Shown here piece after piece: positions 48,951 to 57,259 of a stretch of DNA of 64,000 nt (the first letter of the stretch is position 1; each line of letters opens with the position of its first letter). The notes beneath the pieces were generated by a model. The model did no database searches. It was not told the DNA's origin and saw only the letters and a list, made by a program, of their open reading frames with translations. The DNA lies in contig NZ_BOMH01000066.1 of NCBI RefSeq assembly GCF_016862095.1, forward strand, positions 62,001 through 126,000, given 5' to 3'. Source of the stretch: Actinoplanes cyaneus. Lineage in GTDB: Bacteria; Actinomycetota; Actinomycetes; Mycobacteriales; Micromonosporaceae. Both the position numbers and the translations under genes were made by a program.

Positions 48951-50081
48951 TCACTTCAGCTGGGCCCTCGTGTAGAAGCCGCTGTCGATCAGCGCCTTCT
49001 CGTAGTTGCCCTTGTTCACGATCGTGGTGTCGAGCAGCATCGACGGCACCACCTTCACCCCGTTGTCGTAGTCCTTGTCGTTGTTGGTGGCCGGCTTGCT
49101 CCCCTTGAGGACGGCGTCGGCCATCTGCGCGCTGGTCCTCGCCAGGTCGCGATAGTCCTTGAAGATCGTGGAGTACTGCTCGCCCGCGACGATCGACTTC
49201 ACCGACACCACCTCGGCGTCCTGGCCGGTGACCACGGGGTACGGCTGCCCGGTGGTGCCGTACCCGTTGCTCTTGAGCGCCGAGACGATGCCGATCGACA
49301 GGCCGTCGTAGGGCGACAGCACACCGTCCACCTTCAGGCCGGACCGATAGGTGGAGGTCAGCAGGTTCTCCATCCGGTCCTGGGCGGTCCTGGCCTGCCA
49401 TCGCAGGATCGCGATCGCCGGGAAGCCGGTCTGCCCGCTCGGCACCTTCAGCACACCCTTGTCCAGGTACGGCCGGAGCACCGACATCGCCCCGTTGTAG
49501 AAGAAGGTGGCGTTGTTGTCGTCCGGCGACCCGGCGAACAACTCGACGTTGAACGGGCCCTTCGCGGCGCCCGGCGCACCGCCGGCGTCGAGCAGCCCGA
49601 GGCCGGTGAGCAGGGAGGTCGCCTGCTGCACACCGACCTTGAAGTTGTCGAAGGTGGCGTAGTAGCCGACGTTCGGCGACTTGAGGATCAGCCGGTCGTA
49701 GGCGATGACCGGGATCTTGGCATCCGCCGCGCTCTGCAGCTGCGAGGTCATCGCGGTGCCGTCGATGGAGGCGATGATCAGCAGTTTGACACCCTTGGTG
49801 ATCTGATTCTCCACCTGGTTCACCTGGGTCGGGATGTCGTCCTCGGCGTACTGCAGGTCGACCTTGTAGCCGAGCGCCTCGAGCTCCTTCTTGACGTTCT
49901 GGCCGTCGCCGTTCCACCGTTGCGACGATCGCGTGGGCATCGTGACACCGATCAGCGCCCCGGCGTTGTCCGCGACCCCGGAGGCTTGCTTGTCGGTGGT
50001 CTTCTCGCTGGAGCCACAGGCGGCGGCTGAACAGGCCAGTAGAGCAGCCGCCGCCACGACGACGACGCGGGACCTTCGCAT
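48951..50081 (-). CDS. sugar-binding lipoprotein of an ABC importer (ChvE/XylF-like), orphan
   Basis: A 376-residue periplasmic-binding-protein type 1 lipoprotein. The signal ([20 protein letters not shown]) ends in the lipobox with Cys in SAAACGSS. The mature protein is ChvE/GguA-like: [88 protein letters not shown] and [20 protein letters not shown]. It should bind a monosaccharide such as xylose, arabinose or galactose. The permease and ATPase normally found downstream are absent; the next genes are a hydrolase and an SDR. ATG at 50081 has AAGGAG upstream. It is divergent from the STAND gene. Confidence 0.88.
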   Translation of the reverse strand: MRRSRVVVVAAAALLACSAAACGSSEKTTDKQASGVADNAGALIGVTMPTRSSQRWNGDGQNVKKELEALGYKVDLQYAEDDIPTQVNQVENQITKGVKLLIIASIDGTAMTSQLQSAADAKIPVIAYDRLILKSPNVGYYATFDNFKVGVQQATSLLTGLGLLDAGGAPGAAKGPFNVELFAGSPDDNNATFFYNGAMSVLRPYLDKGVLKVPSGQTGFPAIAILRWQARTAQDRMENLLTSTYRSGLKVDGVLSPYDGLSIGIVSALKSNGYGTTGQPYPVVTGQDAEVVSVKSIVAGEQYSTIFKDYRDLARTSAQMADAVLKGSKPATNNDKDYDNGVKVVPSMLLDTTIVNKGNYEKALIDSGFYTRAQLK

Positions 50082-50222
50082 GTGCAGCTCCTTGCAGTTC
50101 GGGGGGTCGAGCCGACGCATCTACTGTGGAGACGACCGTAGGCAGTCGCGCCGATGTTCGGGTTCGGCGCCGGGAACTGAACAACGAACACCGGACACGG
50201 CGCGACGGCGCAGGGAGGTGAC

Positions 50223-52949
50223 GTGCCCCGACAGGAACGTCCGCTGGAGTCCGAGGACACTCCCCTCCTGCGGCTCGCCGGTGACCTGCGGCGGCTTCGC
50301 CTGGGCGCCGGCCGGCTCTCGTATCGGGAACTGGGGAGACGGACGAACTACTCCGCGGCGGCGCTGTCCGACGCGCTGTCCGGCCGCCGCCTGCCCAGCC
50401 TTGCCATCACCACCGCTGTCGTCCGGGCCTGCGGCGGCGACGTCGGCGAGTGGACCGAGCGGTGGCGGCGCCTCGCCGCGGCGCATCCCGGCATGCCCAC
50501 GGGCGTGCCCGCCCCGTACGCCGGCCTGACCGCCTATCAGGTCGGCGACGCCGACCGGTTCTTCGGCCGCGAGGCCGTCACCGAGACCCTGACGAGGCTG
50601 GTCGGCGAGCGCCCCTTCGTCGGCGTCTTCGGCTCCTCCGGCGCGGGCAAGTCGTCGCTGCTGCGAGCCGGGCTGATCGCCCGCAGCGAGCGGACCCCGA
50701 TCCTGATCACGCCGGGAACCGATCCGATCACCGAACTGGCAGCGGCTATCGCGCAGCTGGCCGACGAACCCGTCGACCGGGTCCGCGGGGACCTGGCCGC
50801 CGGCGCCGAGGCGCTCCGCGGCTGGCTCGCGAAAGCAGCCGACGACGTGCTGCTGGTGGTCGACCAGTTCGAGGAGGTGTTCACGGTCTGCGGCGACGCC
50901 GAACGGCGCTGGCTGATCCGGGCGCTGACCGCCGCCGCGGGGCCCCGGGCCCGCATCGTGGTCGGCGTGCGCGCCGACTTCTACGGCCACTGCGCACGGC
51001 ACCCCGAACTGGTCACCGCACTGCACCGCGCGCAGGTGCTGCTCGGGCCGATGTCCACCGAGGAGCTCCGATCGGCGATCACCGAGCCGGCCGCGCGCGC
51101 CGGGGCCTCTGTCGAGACGGCGCTGGTCGCTCGCCTCGTCGCGGATGTCGCCGGGCAGCCGGGCGCGCTTCCGCTGGTGTCACACGCGCTCACCGAGACC
51201 TGGCAGCGCCGCCGCGGAGTGGTTCTGACCCTGACCGGCTACGAGGACGCGGGCGGGATCGAGCACGCGCTCGCCCGGACCGCCGAACGCACCTTCGAGC
51301 AGCTCACCGAGGACGATCGTAAGGCGGCCCGCCTGCTGTTCACCCGTCTCGTGGTACCGGGCGACGGCGTCGGGGACACCGGACGGCGGGCGAGACGCAC
51401 GGAGCTGCCCGTGCCGGACGCCCTGCTCGATCGTCTCGCCGGCGCGCGGCTGATCACCATCGACCGCGACAGCGTCGAGCTGACCCACGAGGCGTTGCTG
51501 CGCGCGTGGCCACGACTGGCCGGTTGGATCGCCGGCGACCGGGACACCCTGCGCCTGCAGCATCGCCTCGCCGAGGCTGCCGCGGTGTGGGAGGCACACG
51601 ATCGCGACCCGGACATCCTCTACCGCGGCGCTCCCCTGGAACAGGCGGCGCCTCTGCGGGATCGGCTGAACCGGCGCGAACGCGAGTTTCTCGACGCCGG
51701 ACTGCGCGCCGAGCACGCGCGCGTGCGGGCCGACCGGCGCGCTGCCCGCCGGTTGCGCCGGCTCGCCGCCGGGCTCACGGCGCTGACAGTTCTGCTGGCC
51801 GGCACGGCGCTGGCCGCGGCGGCCGCGCAGCACCGGGCCACCCGCCAGCGCAACGAGGCGCTCTCCCTGCGGGCTGCCGACACGGCCCGGGACATGATCG
51901 CCGGGCGTCCCCGCGACGCGGCGGCGCTGGCGCTGGCCGCCTACCGCCTCGCGCCCACCGCCGAGGCACGCGACGTGCTGCTGCTGGCACACGCCGCCGT
52001 CGGCGCCACCACTCTGGGACGCGGATACCTCACCCCTCCGGGACGGTACGCGGTCACCTACGCCGCCGAGACGGGTGACGAGCAGCTCTGGCGGCGTACC
52101 GGGCAGACGTGGGCACCGGCGGGCAGGCTCACCACGGCGAACAGCTACCACCACTCGACCAGCGCCGACGAGCGCCGGGCGATCTACTGGACCGGCAACA
52201 CCCGATCCGACCTCTGGGATCTGACCGACCTCGATCACCCTCACAAGATCACCGCACCGGCCGGTCTCGGGATGCTCGGCGGCCTGGACCGGACCGGCTC
52301 GCTGCTGAGTGCCGTGGGAGCGGACGGGACAGCCCGGGTGTGGCGTCCGGGCGACCCGTCCGTCCGCCGGTTGCCGGTCGGTGACGTGGTCGCCACGGCC
52401 GTGCTCGCCGACGGCTCCGGCATCGTCCTGAGCCGACGCGACGGCGACCAGGACGCCATCGAGAGCTGGACGCCGGACGGGCGGCTCCTCGCCACAGTGC
52501 TGCGCGTCCCCCATCCCGCGGTCGTCCAGGCCGGGACCGCGGGGCTGATCGCCGTCACCTCCTACCTGGGCAACGCCACCGTGACCATCCTGGACGTCAC
52601 GGATCCACGCGCCCCGCGTGTCGTGGCGCGAGCCGACGGCCTGGACGAGACGAGCACTCCGGCTTTCGATCCCGCCGGGCGCACCGTGGCGGTCGTCGAC
52701 GGCGCGGAGGCCAGGATCTGGGACGCCCGCAGCGGCGAGAGACTGCTGTCCCTGCGCACTCAGGGCCTGCGCCTGTCCTCCCCGCGCCTCGACGGGGAGC
52801 GGTTGTCCCTGCTGGACGGGAAGTCGGCGCTCTGGCATGTCGACAGCGATCTCGATGCGGTGATCGGGCAGGTCTGCGCGCAGCCGGTCGGCGTCGACTG
52901 GAACCGGCACTTCCCCGGCGCGGAGCCTGCCGAGCTGTGTCCGCAGTGA
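50223..52949 (+). CDS. XRE-STAND NTPase-WD40-like signalling protein
   Basis: A 908-residue multidomain protein. An N-terminal helix-turn-helix (about 18-70, LSYRELGRRTNYSAAALSDA) precedes a STAND-type NTPase: Walker A in FVGVFGSSGAGKSSLLRAGL near residue 140, Walker B in VLLVVDQFEEVFTVCGD near 220 and LTHEALLRAWPRLAGWI near 420. A basic helix and one hydrophobic segment (LTALTVLLAGTALAAAAA, about 518-536) follow. The C-terminal part (about 600-890) is a WD40-like propeller with degenerate repeats (DGTARVWRPGD, ARIWDARSGERLLSL). Start GTG at 50223 has GGGAGG upstream. Such proteins are common in actinobacteria and may act as switches; no effector domain is seen, so a defence role is not supported. 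Confidence 0.85.
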   Translation: MPRQERPLESEDTPLLRLAGDLRRLRLGAGRLSYRELGRRTNYSAAALSDALSGRRLPSLAITTAVVRACGGDVGEWTERWRRLAAAHPGMPTGVPAPYAGLTAYQVGDADRFFGREAVTETLTRLVGERPFVGVFGSSGAGKSSLLRAGLIARSERTPILITPGTDPITELAAAIAQLADEPVDRVRGDLAAGAEALRGWLAKAADDVLLVVDQFEEVFTVCGDAERRWLIRALTAAAGPRARIVVGVRADFYGHCARHPELVTALHRAQVLLGPMSTEELRSAITEPAARAGASVETALVARLVADVAGQPGALPLVSHALTETWQRRRGVVLTLTGYEDAGGIEHALARTAERTFEQLTEDDRKAARLLFTRLVVPGDGVGDTGRRARRTELPVPDALLDRLAGARLITIDRDSVELTHEALLRAWPRLAGWIAGDRDTLRLQHRLAEAAAVWEAHDRDPDILYRGAPLEQAAPLRDRLNRREREFLDAGLRAEHARVRADRRAARRLRRLAAGLTALTVLLAGTALAAAAAQHRATRQRNEALSLRAADTARDMIAGRPRDAAALALAAYRLAPTAEARDVLLLAHAAVGATTLGRGYLTPPGRYAVTYAAETGDEQLWRRTGQTWAPAGRLTTANSYHHSTSADERRAIYWTGNTRSDLWDLTDLDHPHKITAPAGLGMLGGLDRTGSLLSAVGADGTARVWRPGDPSVRRLPVGDVVATAVLADGSGIVLSRRDGDQDAIESWTPDGRLLATVLRVPHPAVVQAGTAGLIAVTSYLGNATVTILDVTDPRAPRVVARADGLDETSTPAFDPAGRTVAVVDGAEARIWDARSGERLLSLRTQGLRLSSPRLDGERLSLLDGKSALWHVDSDLDAVIGQVCAQPVGVDWNRHFPGAEPAELCPQ

Positions 52950-52992
52950 CCTCTTGGCAACGCACCCTCCGATGTATTACAACGGGGTTAAC

Positions 52993-53010
52993 GATGGGAG
53001 CGCTCCCATC
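52993..53010. promoter_or_regulatory. CebR-type operator upstream of GH3 beta-glucosidase
   Basis: GATGGGAGCGCTCCCATC is an 18-bp perfect palindrome. Its core TGGGAGCGCTCCCA (52995-53008) equals, as I recall it, the consensus for CebR, the LacI-family cellobiose-responsive repressor of streptomycetes and relatives. It lies 20 bases before the gene start. The cebR gene is not in this window. Confidence 0.88.
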
Positions 53011-53030
53011 ATCGTCGGATGGGAGCCGCC

Positions 53031-55214
53031 ATGCCCCGGATCGTTCGCACGGTCGCCGGAACGCTGGCCGCGGTCCTGCTCACCGGTCTCGCGGCCAGCC
53101 CGTCCGCCGCTGACGTGCTCCCCTACCTCGACCCGTCCCTGCCGGTCGCCGACCGGGTCACCGACCTGCTCGGCCGGATGACGCCGGACGACAAGACCGG
53201 CCAGCTGGTGCAGGGTGAACGCGCCACCGCGGGCCCGGCCGACGTCACCTCGCTGCGGCTGGGCTCGGTGCTCTCCGGCGGCGGCTCCGCGCCCACCCCG
53301 AACACCCCGGCGGCCTGGGCCGACATGTACGACAGCTACCAGCGGGCCGCCCTGGCCACGCCACTGAAGATCCCGATGCTGTACGGGATCGACGCGGTCC
53401 ACGGCAACAACAACGTGGCGGGCGCGACGATCTTCCCGCACAACGTCGGGCTCGGCGCGACCCGCGATCCGGCCCTGGTGCAGCGGGTCGGCCAGATCAC
53501 CGCACAGGAGGTGACCGCCGCCGGGCAGGACTGGACGTTCGCGCCGTGCGTCTGTGTGGCCCGCGACGACCGGTGGGGCCGCACGTACGAGTCGTTCGGC
53601 GAGACGCCCGAGCTGGTCTCGTCGATGACCACGATCGTCACGGGGCTGCAGGACGAGGGCGTGCTGGCCACCGCGAAGCACTACCTCGGCGACGGCGGCA
53701 CCACCAACGGCGTCGACCAGGGCGACACCCAGCTCACCGAGGCGCAGCTGCGGGCGATCCACCTGCCCCCGTTCCGGGCCGCCGTCGAGCGCGGCGCCGG
53801 ATCGATCATGATCTCGTTCAACAGCGTCGGCGGGCAGAAGATGACGGCCAACCGCCACCTGATCATCGACGTGCTCAAGGGCGAGCTCGGCTTCACCGGG
53901 TTCACCGTGTCCGACTGGGCGGCGGTGGACCAGCTGGACGGGCGGCCCGGCTTCACCGCGGCCGAGGTCGCCGACGCGGTCAACGCCGGGCTGGACATGC
54001 TGATGGTGCCCGAGGACGTGAGCCGGTTCGTCGGCTACCTCCGCGCCGGCGTGCAGTCCGGGCAGATCCCGATGTCGCGGGTGGACGACGCGAACCGGCG
54101 GATCCTCACCAAGAAGTTCGAGCTCGGGCTCTTCGAGCACCCGTACGCCGACCGGTCCGGCATCGCGCAGATCGGCAGCGCCGAGCACCGGGCGGTCGCC
54201 CGGCAGGCCGTCCGCGAGTCGCAGGTGCTGCTCAAGAACGACGGCATCCTGCCGCTGGCACCCTCCGCGAAGATCTTCGTGGCCGGCAAGAGCGCCGACG
54301 ACCTGGGCAACCAGAGCGGCGGCTGGACGATGAGCTGGCAGGGTGCGAGCGGCGCCACGATCAGCGGAACGTCGATCCTGGCCGGGCTGCGGGCCGCCGC
54401 GAGCTCGGTGACCTACAGCCGGGACGGTTCCGGGATCGACGGCAGCTACACGGCCGCGATCGCGGTGGTCGGCGAGACCCCGTACGCCGAGGGCAAGGGC
54501 GACCGCTCGACGCTGCCCGGCCTGGACGCCGACGATCGCGCGGTGCTGTCCCGGCTGCGCGCGGCCGGCGTCCCGGTGATCACCGTGCTCGTCTCCGGCC
54601 GCCCGCTGGACGTCGCCGCCGACCTGCCCGGCTGGAACGCCCTGCTCGCCGCGTGGCTGCCCGGCAGCGAGGGCGCGGGCGTGGCCGACGTGCTGCTCGG
54701 CGCCTACGCCCCCACCGGGAAACTGCCGGTGACCTGGCCACAGTCCGCCGGCCAGGAGCCGATCAACGACGGGGACGGCAAAACCCCGCTCTTCCCGTAC
54801 GGCCATGGCCTGACCTTCACCACGAACGATCCCGATCCGACACCGTCCACGTCCACCACCCCGTCACCGTCACCCTCCACCTCGCCGAGTCCCGTGCCGG
54901 CCGGGTGCCGGGTCGCCTACAGCACCAGCGACTGGTCGACCGGTTTCACCGGCACGGTGGGCGTCACCAACACCGGCGCCACCGCGATCCCCTCGTGGAA
55001 GCTGACCTGGACCTGGCCCGCGGCGCAGACGGTGACCCAGTCGTGGTCGGCCCGGGTCACCCAGTCCGGCGCCACGGTCACCGCCGTGGGCGAGACGTGG
55101 AACGCCGGACTCGCGCCGGGCGCCACGCTCAGCTTCGGTTTCAACGCCACGCACAGCGGCGCCAATCCGCGTCCGGCGGCGTTCGCCCTCAACGGCACGC
55201 CGTGCACCACCTGA
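53031..55214 (+). CDS. secreted GH3 beta-glucosidase with C-terminal CBM2
   Basis: A 727-residue secreted enzyme. The signal peptide ends near SPSAA (about residue 27). The GH3 N-domain has IPMLYGIDAVHGNNNVAGAT, VLATAKHYLGDGGTTNGVDQ and the nucleophile Asp295 in FTGFTVSDWAAVDQL. The C-domain has VLLKNDGILPLAPSAKIFVA and LPVTWPQSAGQEP. A Pro/Ser/Thr linker (about 605-623) leads to a family 2 cellulose-binding module (WSTGFTGTVGVTNTGATAIP, SWKLTWTWPAAQTVTQSW). It should release glucose from cello-oligosaccharides while bound to cellulose. ATG at 53031 is preferred over 53019 because GGGAG lies five bases upstream. It is controlled by the CebR-type operator at 52993. Confidence 0.93.
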   Translation: MPRIVRTVAGTLAAVLLTGLAASPSAADVLPYLDPSLPVADRVTDLLGRMTPDDKTGQLVQGERATAGPADVTSLRLGSVLSGGGSAPTPNTPAAWADMYDSYQRAALATPLKIPMLYGIDAVHGNNNVAGATIFPHNVGLGATRDPALVQRVGQITAQEVTAAGQDWTFAPCVCVARDDRWGRTYESFGETPELVSSMTTIVTGLQDEGVLATAKHYLGDGGTTNGVDQGDTQLTEAQLRAIHLPPFRAAVERGAGSIMISFNSVGGQKMTANRHLIIDVLKGELGFTGFTVSDWAAVDQLDGRPGFTAAEVADAVNAGLDMLMVPEDVSRFVGYLRAGVQSGQIPMSRVDDANRRILTKKFELGLFEHPYADRSGIAQIGSAEHRAVARQAVRESQVLLKNDGILPLAPSAKIFVAGKSADDLGNQSGGWTMSWQGASGATISGTSILAGLRAAASSVTYSRDGSGIDGSYTAAIAVVGETPYAEGKGDRSTLPGLDADDRAVLSRLRAAGVPVITVLVSGRPLDVAADLPGWNALLAAWLPGSEGAGVADVLLGAYAPTGKLPVTWPQSAGQEPINDGDGKTPLFPYGHGLTFTTNDPDPTPSTSTTPSPSPSTSPSPVPAGCRVAYSTSDWSTGFTGTVGVTNTGATAIPSWKLTWTWPAAQTVTQSWSARVTQSGATVTAVGETWNAGLAPGATLSFGFNATHSGANPRPAAFALNGTPCTT

Positions 55215-55230
55215 TCGGGCACGCTTGACT

Positions 55231-55245
55231 TTGACGTGACGTCAA
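55231..55245. promoter_or_regulatory. MerR-type palindrome upstream of the truncated MerR gene
   Basis: TTGACGTGACGTCAA is a perfect 7-1-7 palindrome beginning directly after a TTGACT -35-like element (55225-55230) and 17 bases before the MerR-type start. Position and form match MerR-family operators lying between promoter elements. Confidence 0.7.
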
Positions 55246-55261
55246 CGTCTCCAATAGAGCA

Positions 55262-55603
55262 ATGCGTATCGGCGAGCTGGCCGCGCTGGTCGGAGTGACC
55301 ACCCGTACCGTGCGGCACTACCACCACCTCGGGCTGCTGCCCGAACCGGAGCGGACCCCCAGCGGCCATGCCCTCACCGCGCGGATGGACGCGATTGCCG
55401 GTGCGGACCCGTCCGACCCGCGGGTCGCCGCGCTCGCCGCCGAGTTCGCGGCACATCTGCCCGCCGAGATGGCCGCGGCGATGGTGGCCGGTCTCGAACA
55501 GGCGGGGAGCAGCCACTGGCTGGACCTGATGACCTCCGAGCTCGCCTCGGCCCAGGTCGAGGTGCTGCGCCTGTTGGTGACGACGCTCAAGGAGCGCGCC
55601 TGA
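55262..55603 (+). CDS. MerR-type regulator with internal deletion
   Basis: A 113-residue frame. The start is a textbook MerR helix-turn-helix (RIGELAALVGVTTRTVRHYH, HLGLLPEPERTPSGH). The next expected section, the second wing and the long dimerisation helix, is missing; from residue 38 the sequence jumps to ALTARMDAIAGADPSDPRVA, a C-terminal effector-like region of larger TipA-like/MerR proteins. The deletion is in frame, so a protein can be made, but with an incomplete DNA-binding domain. ATG at 55262 lies just after the MerR palindrome. The stop overlaps the next start (TGATG). It may be non-functional or altered. Confidence 0.65.
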   Translation: MRIGELAALVGVTTRTVRHYHHLGLLPEPERTPSGHALTARMDAIAGADPSDPRVAALAAEFAAHLPAEMAAAMVAGLEQAGSSHWLDLMTSELASAQVEVLRLLVTTLKERA

Positions 55604-55917
55604 TGCCGGCGATCGTCCGAGCAGCCCTCTTCGCGATCCTGCCGATGGAGGTGCTGCTCGCCGTCCTGCTGGTCTCCGGCGTCGCGCTGCCACGCCCGGT
55701 CGTCATCGCCGCCGAGCTCGTCGTGCTGACAGTGCTGCTGCTGGAGGCATCAGTGCTGTGGCGGCGTTACCGCGCTCTGCGGCAGGACGGTGCCCGGCGC
55801 AGAACGGCCCTGCGCGGCGCATTCGAGCGGACGCCACCTGGTCTGCGCGCCGGGCCGGTACGCGAAAGGGCGCCCACCCGTGGGTGGGACGCCCTTGTCA
55901 GCGCTGCCTGCTGGTAA
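55603..55917 (+). CDS. shortened membrane protein downstream of the MerR gene
   Basis: A 104-residue frame. Two hydrophobic segments (AALFAILPMEVLLAVLLVSG, VVIAAELVVLTVLLLEASVL) are followed by a basic stretch (WRRYRALRQDGARRRTALRG). It resembles the start of larger integral membrane proteins that accompany MerR genes. The last 20 residues or so run into the terminator hairpin at 55866-55895, so the C-terminus is probably not original and the gene looks cut short. ATG at 55603 overlaps the MerR stop. Function is unknown. Confidence 0.5.
   Translation: MPAIVRAALFAILPMEVLLAVLLVSGVALPRPVVIAAELVVLTVLLLEASVLWRRYRALRQDGARRRTALRGAFERTPPGLRAGPVRERAPTRGWDALVSAACW
55866..55895 (-). terminator. terminator hairpin after the small membrane gene at 55920
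   Basis: AAGGGCGCCCACCC (55866-55879) and GGGTGGGACGCCCTT (55882-55895 region) form a 14-bp stem with one mismatch around a two-base turn. On the minus strand it is followed by TTTCG, so it best serves the minus-strand gene ending at 55920. Confidence 0.75.
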
Positions 55918-55919
55918 GG

Positions 55920-56075
55920 CTAGAACCAGACTTTTCGGCCACCGACCGGGCGGCCGACGGCACCGAGGATCCAGAGCACGGCACCGATCACCAGGAGAAC
56001 GATGCCGATCGTGTACAGCATCGGGATCGACAGGAAGATGCCCAACAGCAAGAGGATGAGACCCACAACCAGCAT
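55920..56075 (-). CDS. small two-segment membrane protein, DUF6131-like
   Basis: A 51-residue hydrophobic protein: LVVGLILLLLGIFLSIPMLY, then TIGIVLLVIGAVLWILGAVG and RPVGGRKVWF. This size and ending (GxxGRxVGGRxxW/Y) match a small actinobacterial membrane-protein family that I recall as DUF6131; its function is unknown. ATG at 56075 has GGAGCAAGTC upstream, so the longer frame is not needed. It is followed by a clear terminator hairpin and appears to be a single-gene unit. Confidence 0.8.
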   Translation of the reverse strand: MLVVGLILLLLGIFLSIPMLYTIGIVLLVIGAVLWILGAVGRPVGGRKVWF

Positions 56076-56194
56076 GACTTGCTCCGTTCCGCTGGCGGGC
56101 CTTTCCCGCCGGGCCGCCTTGTACCCAGCACGTCGAAAAGCTAATCCGATCGATGGCGGCACCACCACGGTGGAGGAACGGCCGGACCTCCCCT

Positions 56195-57148
56195 TCAGAC
56201 AGTTCTCTCGGCGGCGAAGTAGGGCTCGGCTGCCTCCAATCGCGGCACCGGCACGCCCAGGCGGCGGGCTTCGGCGAGGGTGTCACGGCACACCGCGCGC
56301 AACTCCTCGGGGTTGGCGTGCGCCTCCATCACCGTGCGCATCGGCGGGAAGTGACCGAAGAGCCAGGCGAGCACCGGCGCCACCAGCCAGACAGGAGCGG
56401 TGAACGGCAGCACCTCGCCGCGATGTCGTCGCAGGTCGACGCCGCGTGCCTCGGCGAGCGGCAGCAGTTCGCGGGTGGCAAGAATCGCCTCGCGCACGGT
56501 GCGTGGTCTCCCGGCCAGCTCGGCGAGGGAGCCGAGCTTCAGGCTCTGCGTGTGCAGGCCCGCGTTCTGGATGAAGTGGATCGTCAACCAGCCCCGGAAG
56601 TCGGCGCTCTCCCGGATCCGGAACCCGGCCTGGCGGAACGCCGCGCGCACGGCTTGCGCCCGCTCGGCCGGCGGCTCGCCGAGCGTGCCGAAGAAGACCA
56701 TGGGGAGCAGGGCGGCCCGCAGCACGCCGTCGTCGCCGAAGCCGCCACCGGCGCCGGGGAAACCCCAGGCCACCTGCTCGGCCGGCAGGGCGTCGACCGC
56801 GGCCGACGGCTCGACCCACAGGTTGTTGAAGACGAGCACCGTCGCCTTGCCGACGCGCGGCGCCAGGAAGGACACCGCCTCGGCGAAACCGTAGTGCTGC
56901 ACGCTCAGCACGATCAGGTCGAAGTCGTGGTCCGGCTCCAGCGATTCGCGGTACCGCACCGGCCATTTCTCGGCGACGCGCCGGCCCCGCACCCGGCGCC
57001 GCGCGTCGAGCAGCTCGAGGTCGATCGCCATCCCGTACTGCGCCGCCCGGCCGGGACGGACGTAGAACTCGATCTCGTGCCCGGCCTGCTCCAACGCCCA
57101 CCCGTACGCCACGGCGATGACGCCCCGGCCGAACATCAGGATCTTCAT
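56195..57148 (-). CDS. ketopantoate reductase (ApbA/PanE) family protein
   Basis: A 317-residue NADP-dependent reductase. The N-terminal nucleotide motif KILMFGRGVIAVAYGWALEQ lacks the last Gly of the usual GxGxxG. DFDLIVLSVQHYGFAEAVSF, ATVLVFNNLWVEPSAAVDAL and AGGGFGDDGVLRAALLPMVF match the family's central region. The C-terminal helical domain includes WLTIHFIQNAGLHTQSL, near where the catalytic Lys/Asn of PanE would lie, but the Lys is not evident. Many actinobacterial relatives are not true ketopantoate reductases. It is divergent from a TetR gene with two operators between them, so it is probably the repressor's target. Confidence 0.82.
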   Translation of the reverse strand: MKILMFGRGVIAVAYGWALEQAGHEIEFYVRPGRAAQYGMAIDLELLDARRRVRGRRVAEKWPVRYRESLEPDHDFDLIVLSVQHYGFAEAVSFLAPRVGKATVLVFNNLWVEPSAAVDALPAEQVAWGFPGAGGGFGDDGVLRAALLPMVFFGTLGEPPAERAQAVRAAFRQAGFRIRESADFRGWLTIHFIQNAGLHTQSLKLGSLAELAGRPRTVREAILATRELLPLAEARGVDLRRHRGEVLPFTAPVWLVAPVLAWLFGHFPPMRTVMEAHANPEELRAVCRDTLAEARRLGVPVPRLEAAEPYFAAERTV

Positions 57149-57198
57149 AACGCACCTCATGGCCAGGACGCCCCCGGCTCGGCGAGGTCGCCTACAAT

Positions 57199-57239
57199 TG
57201 GAGATCGTCTCCACTTCCAAGATATGGAGACTATCTCCA
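57199..57239. promoter_or_regulatory. twin TetR operators in divergent promoter
   Basis: TGGAGATCGTCTCCA (57199-57213) and TGGAGACTATCTCCA (57225-57239) are two perfect 6-3-6 palindromes with the same TGGAGA/TCTCCA arms, 26 bases apart centre to centre. They lie between the reductase start (57148) and the TetR start (57260). Confidence 0.85.
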
Positions 57240-57259
57240 CTTGTCAAAGGAGGCACCGG

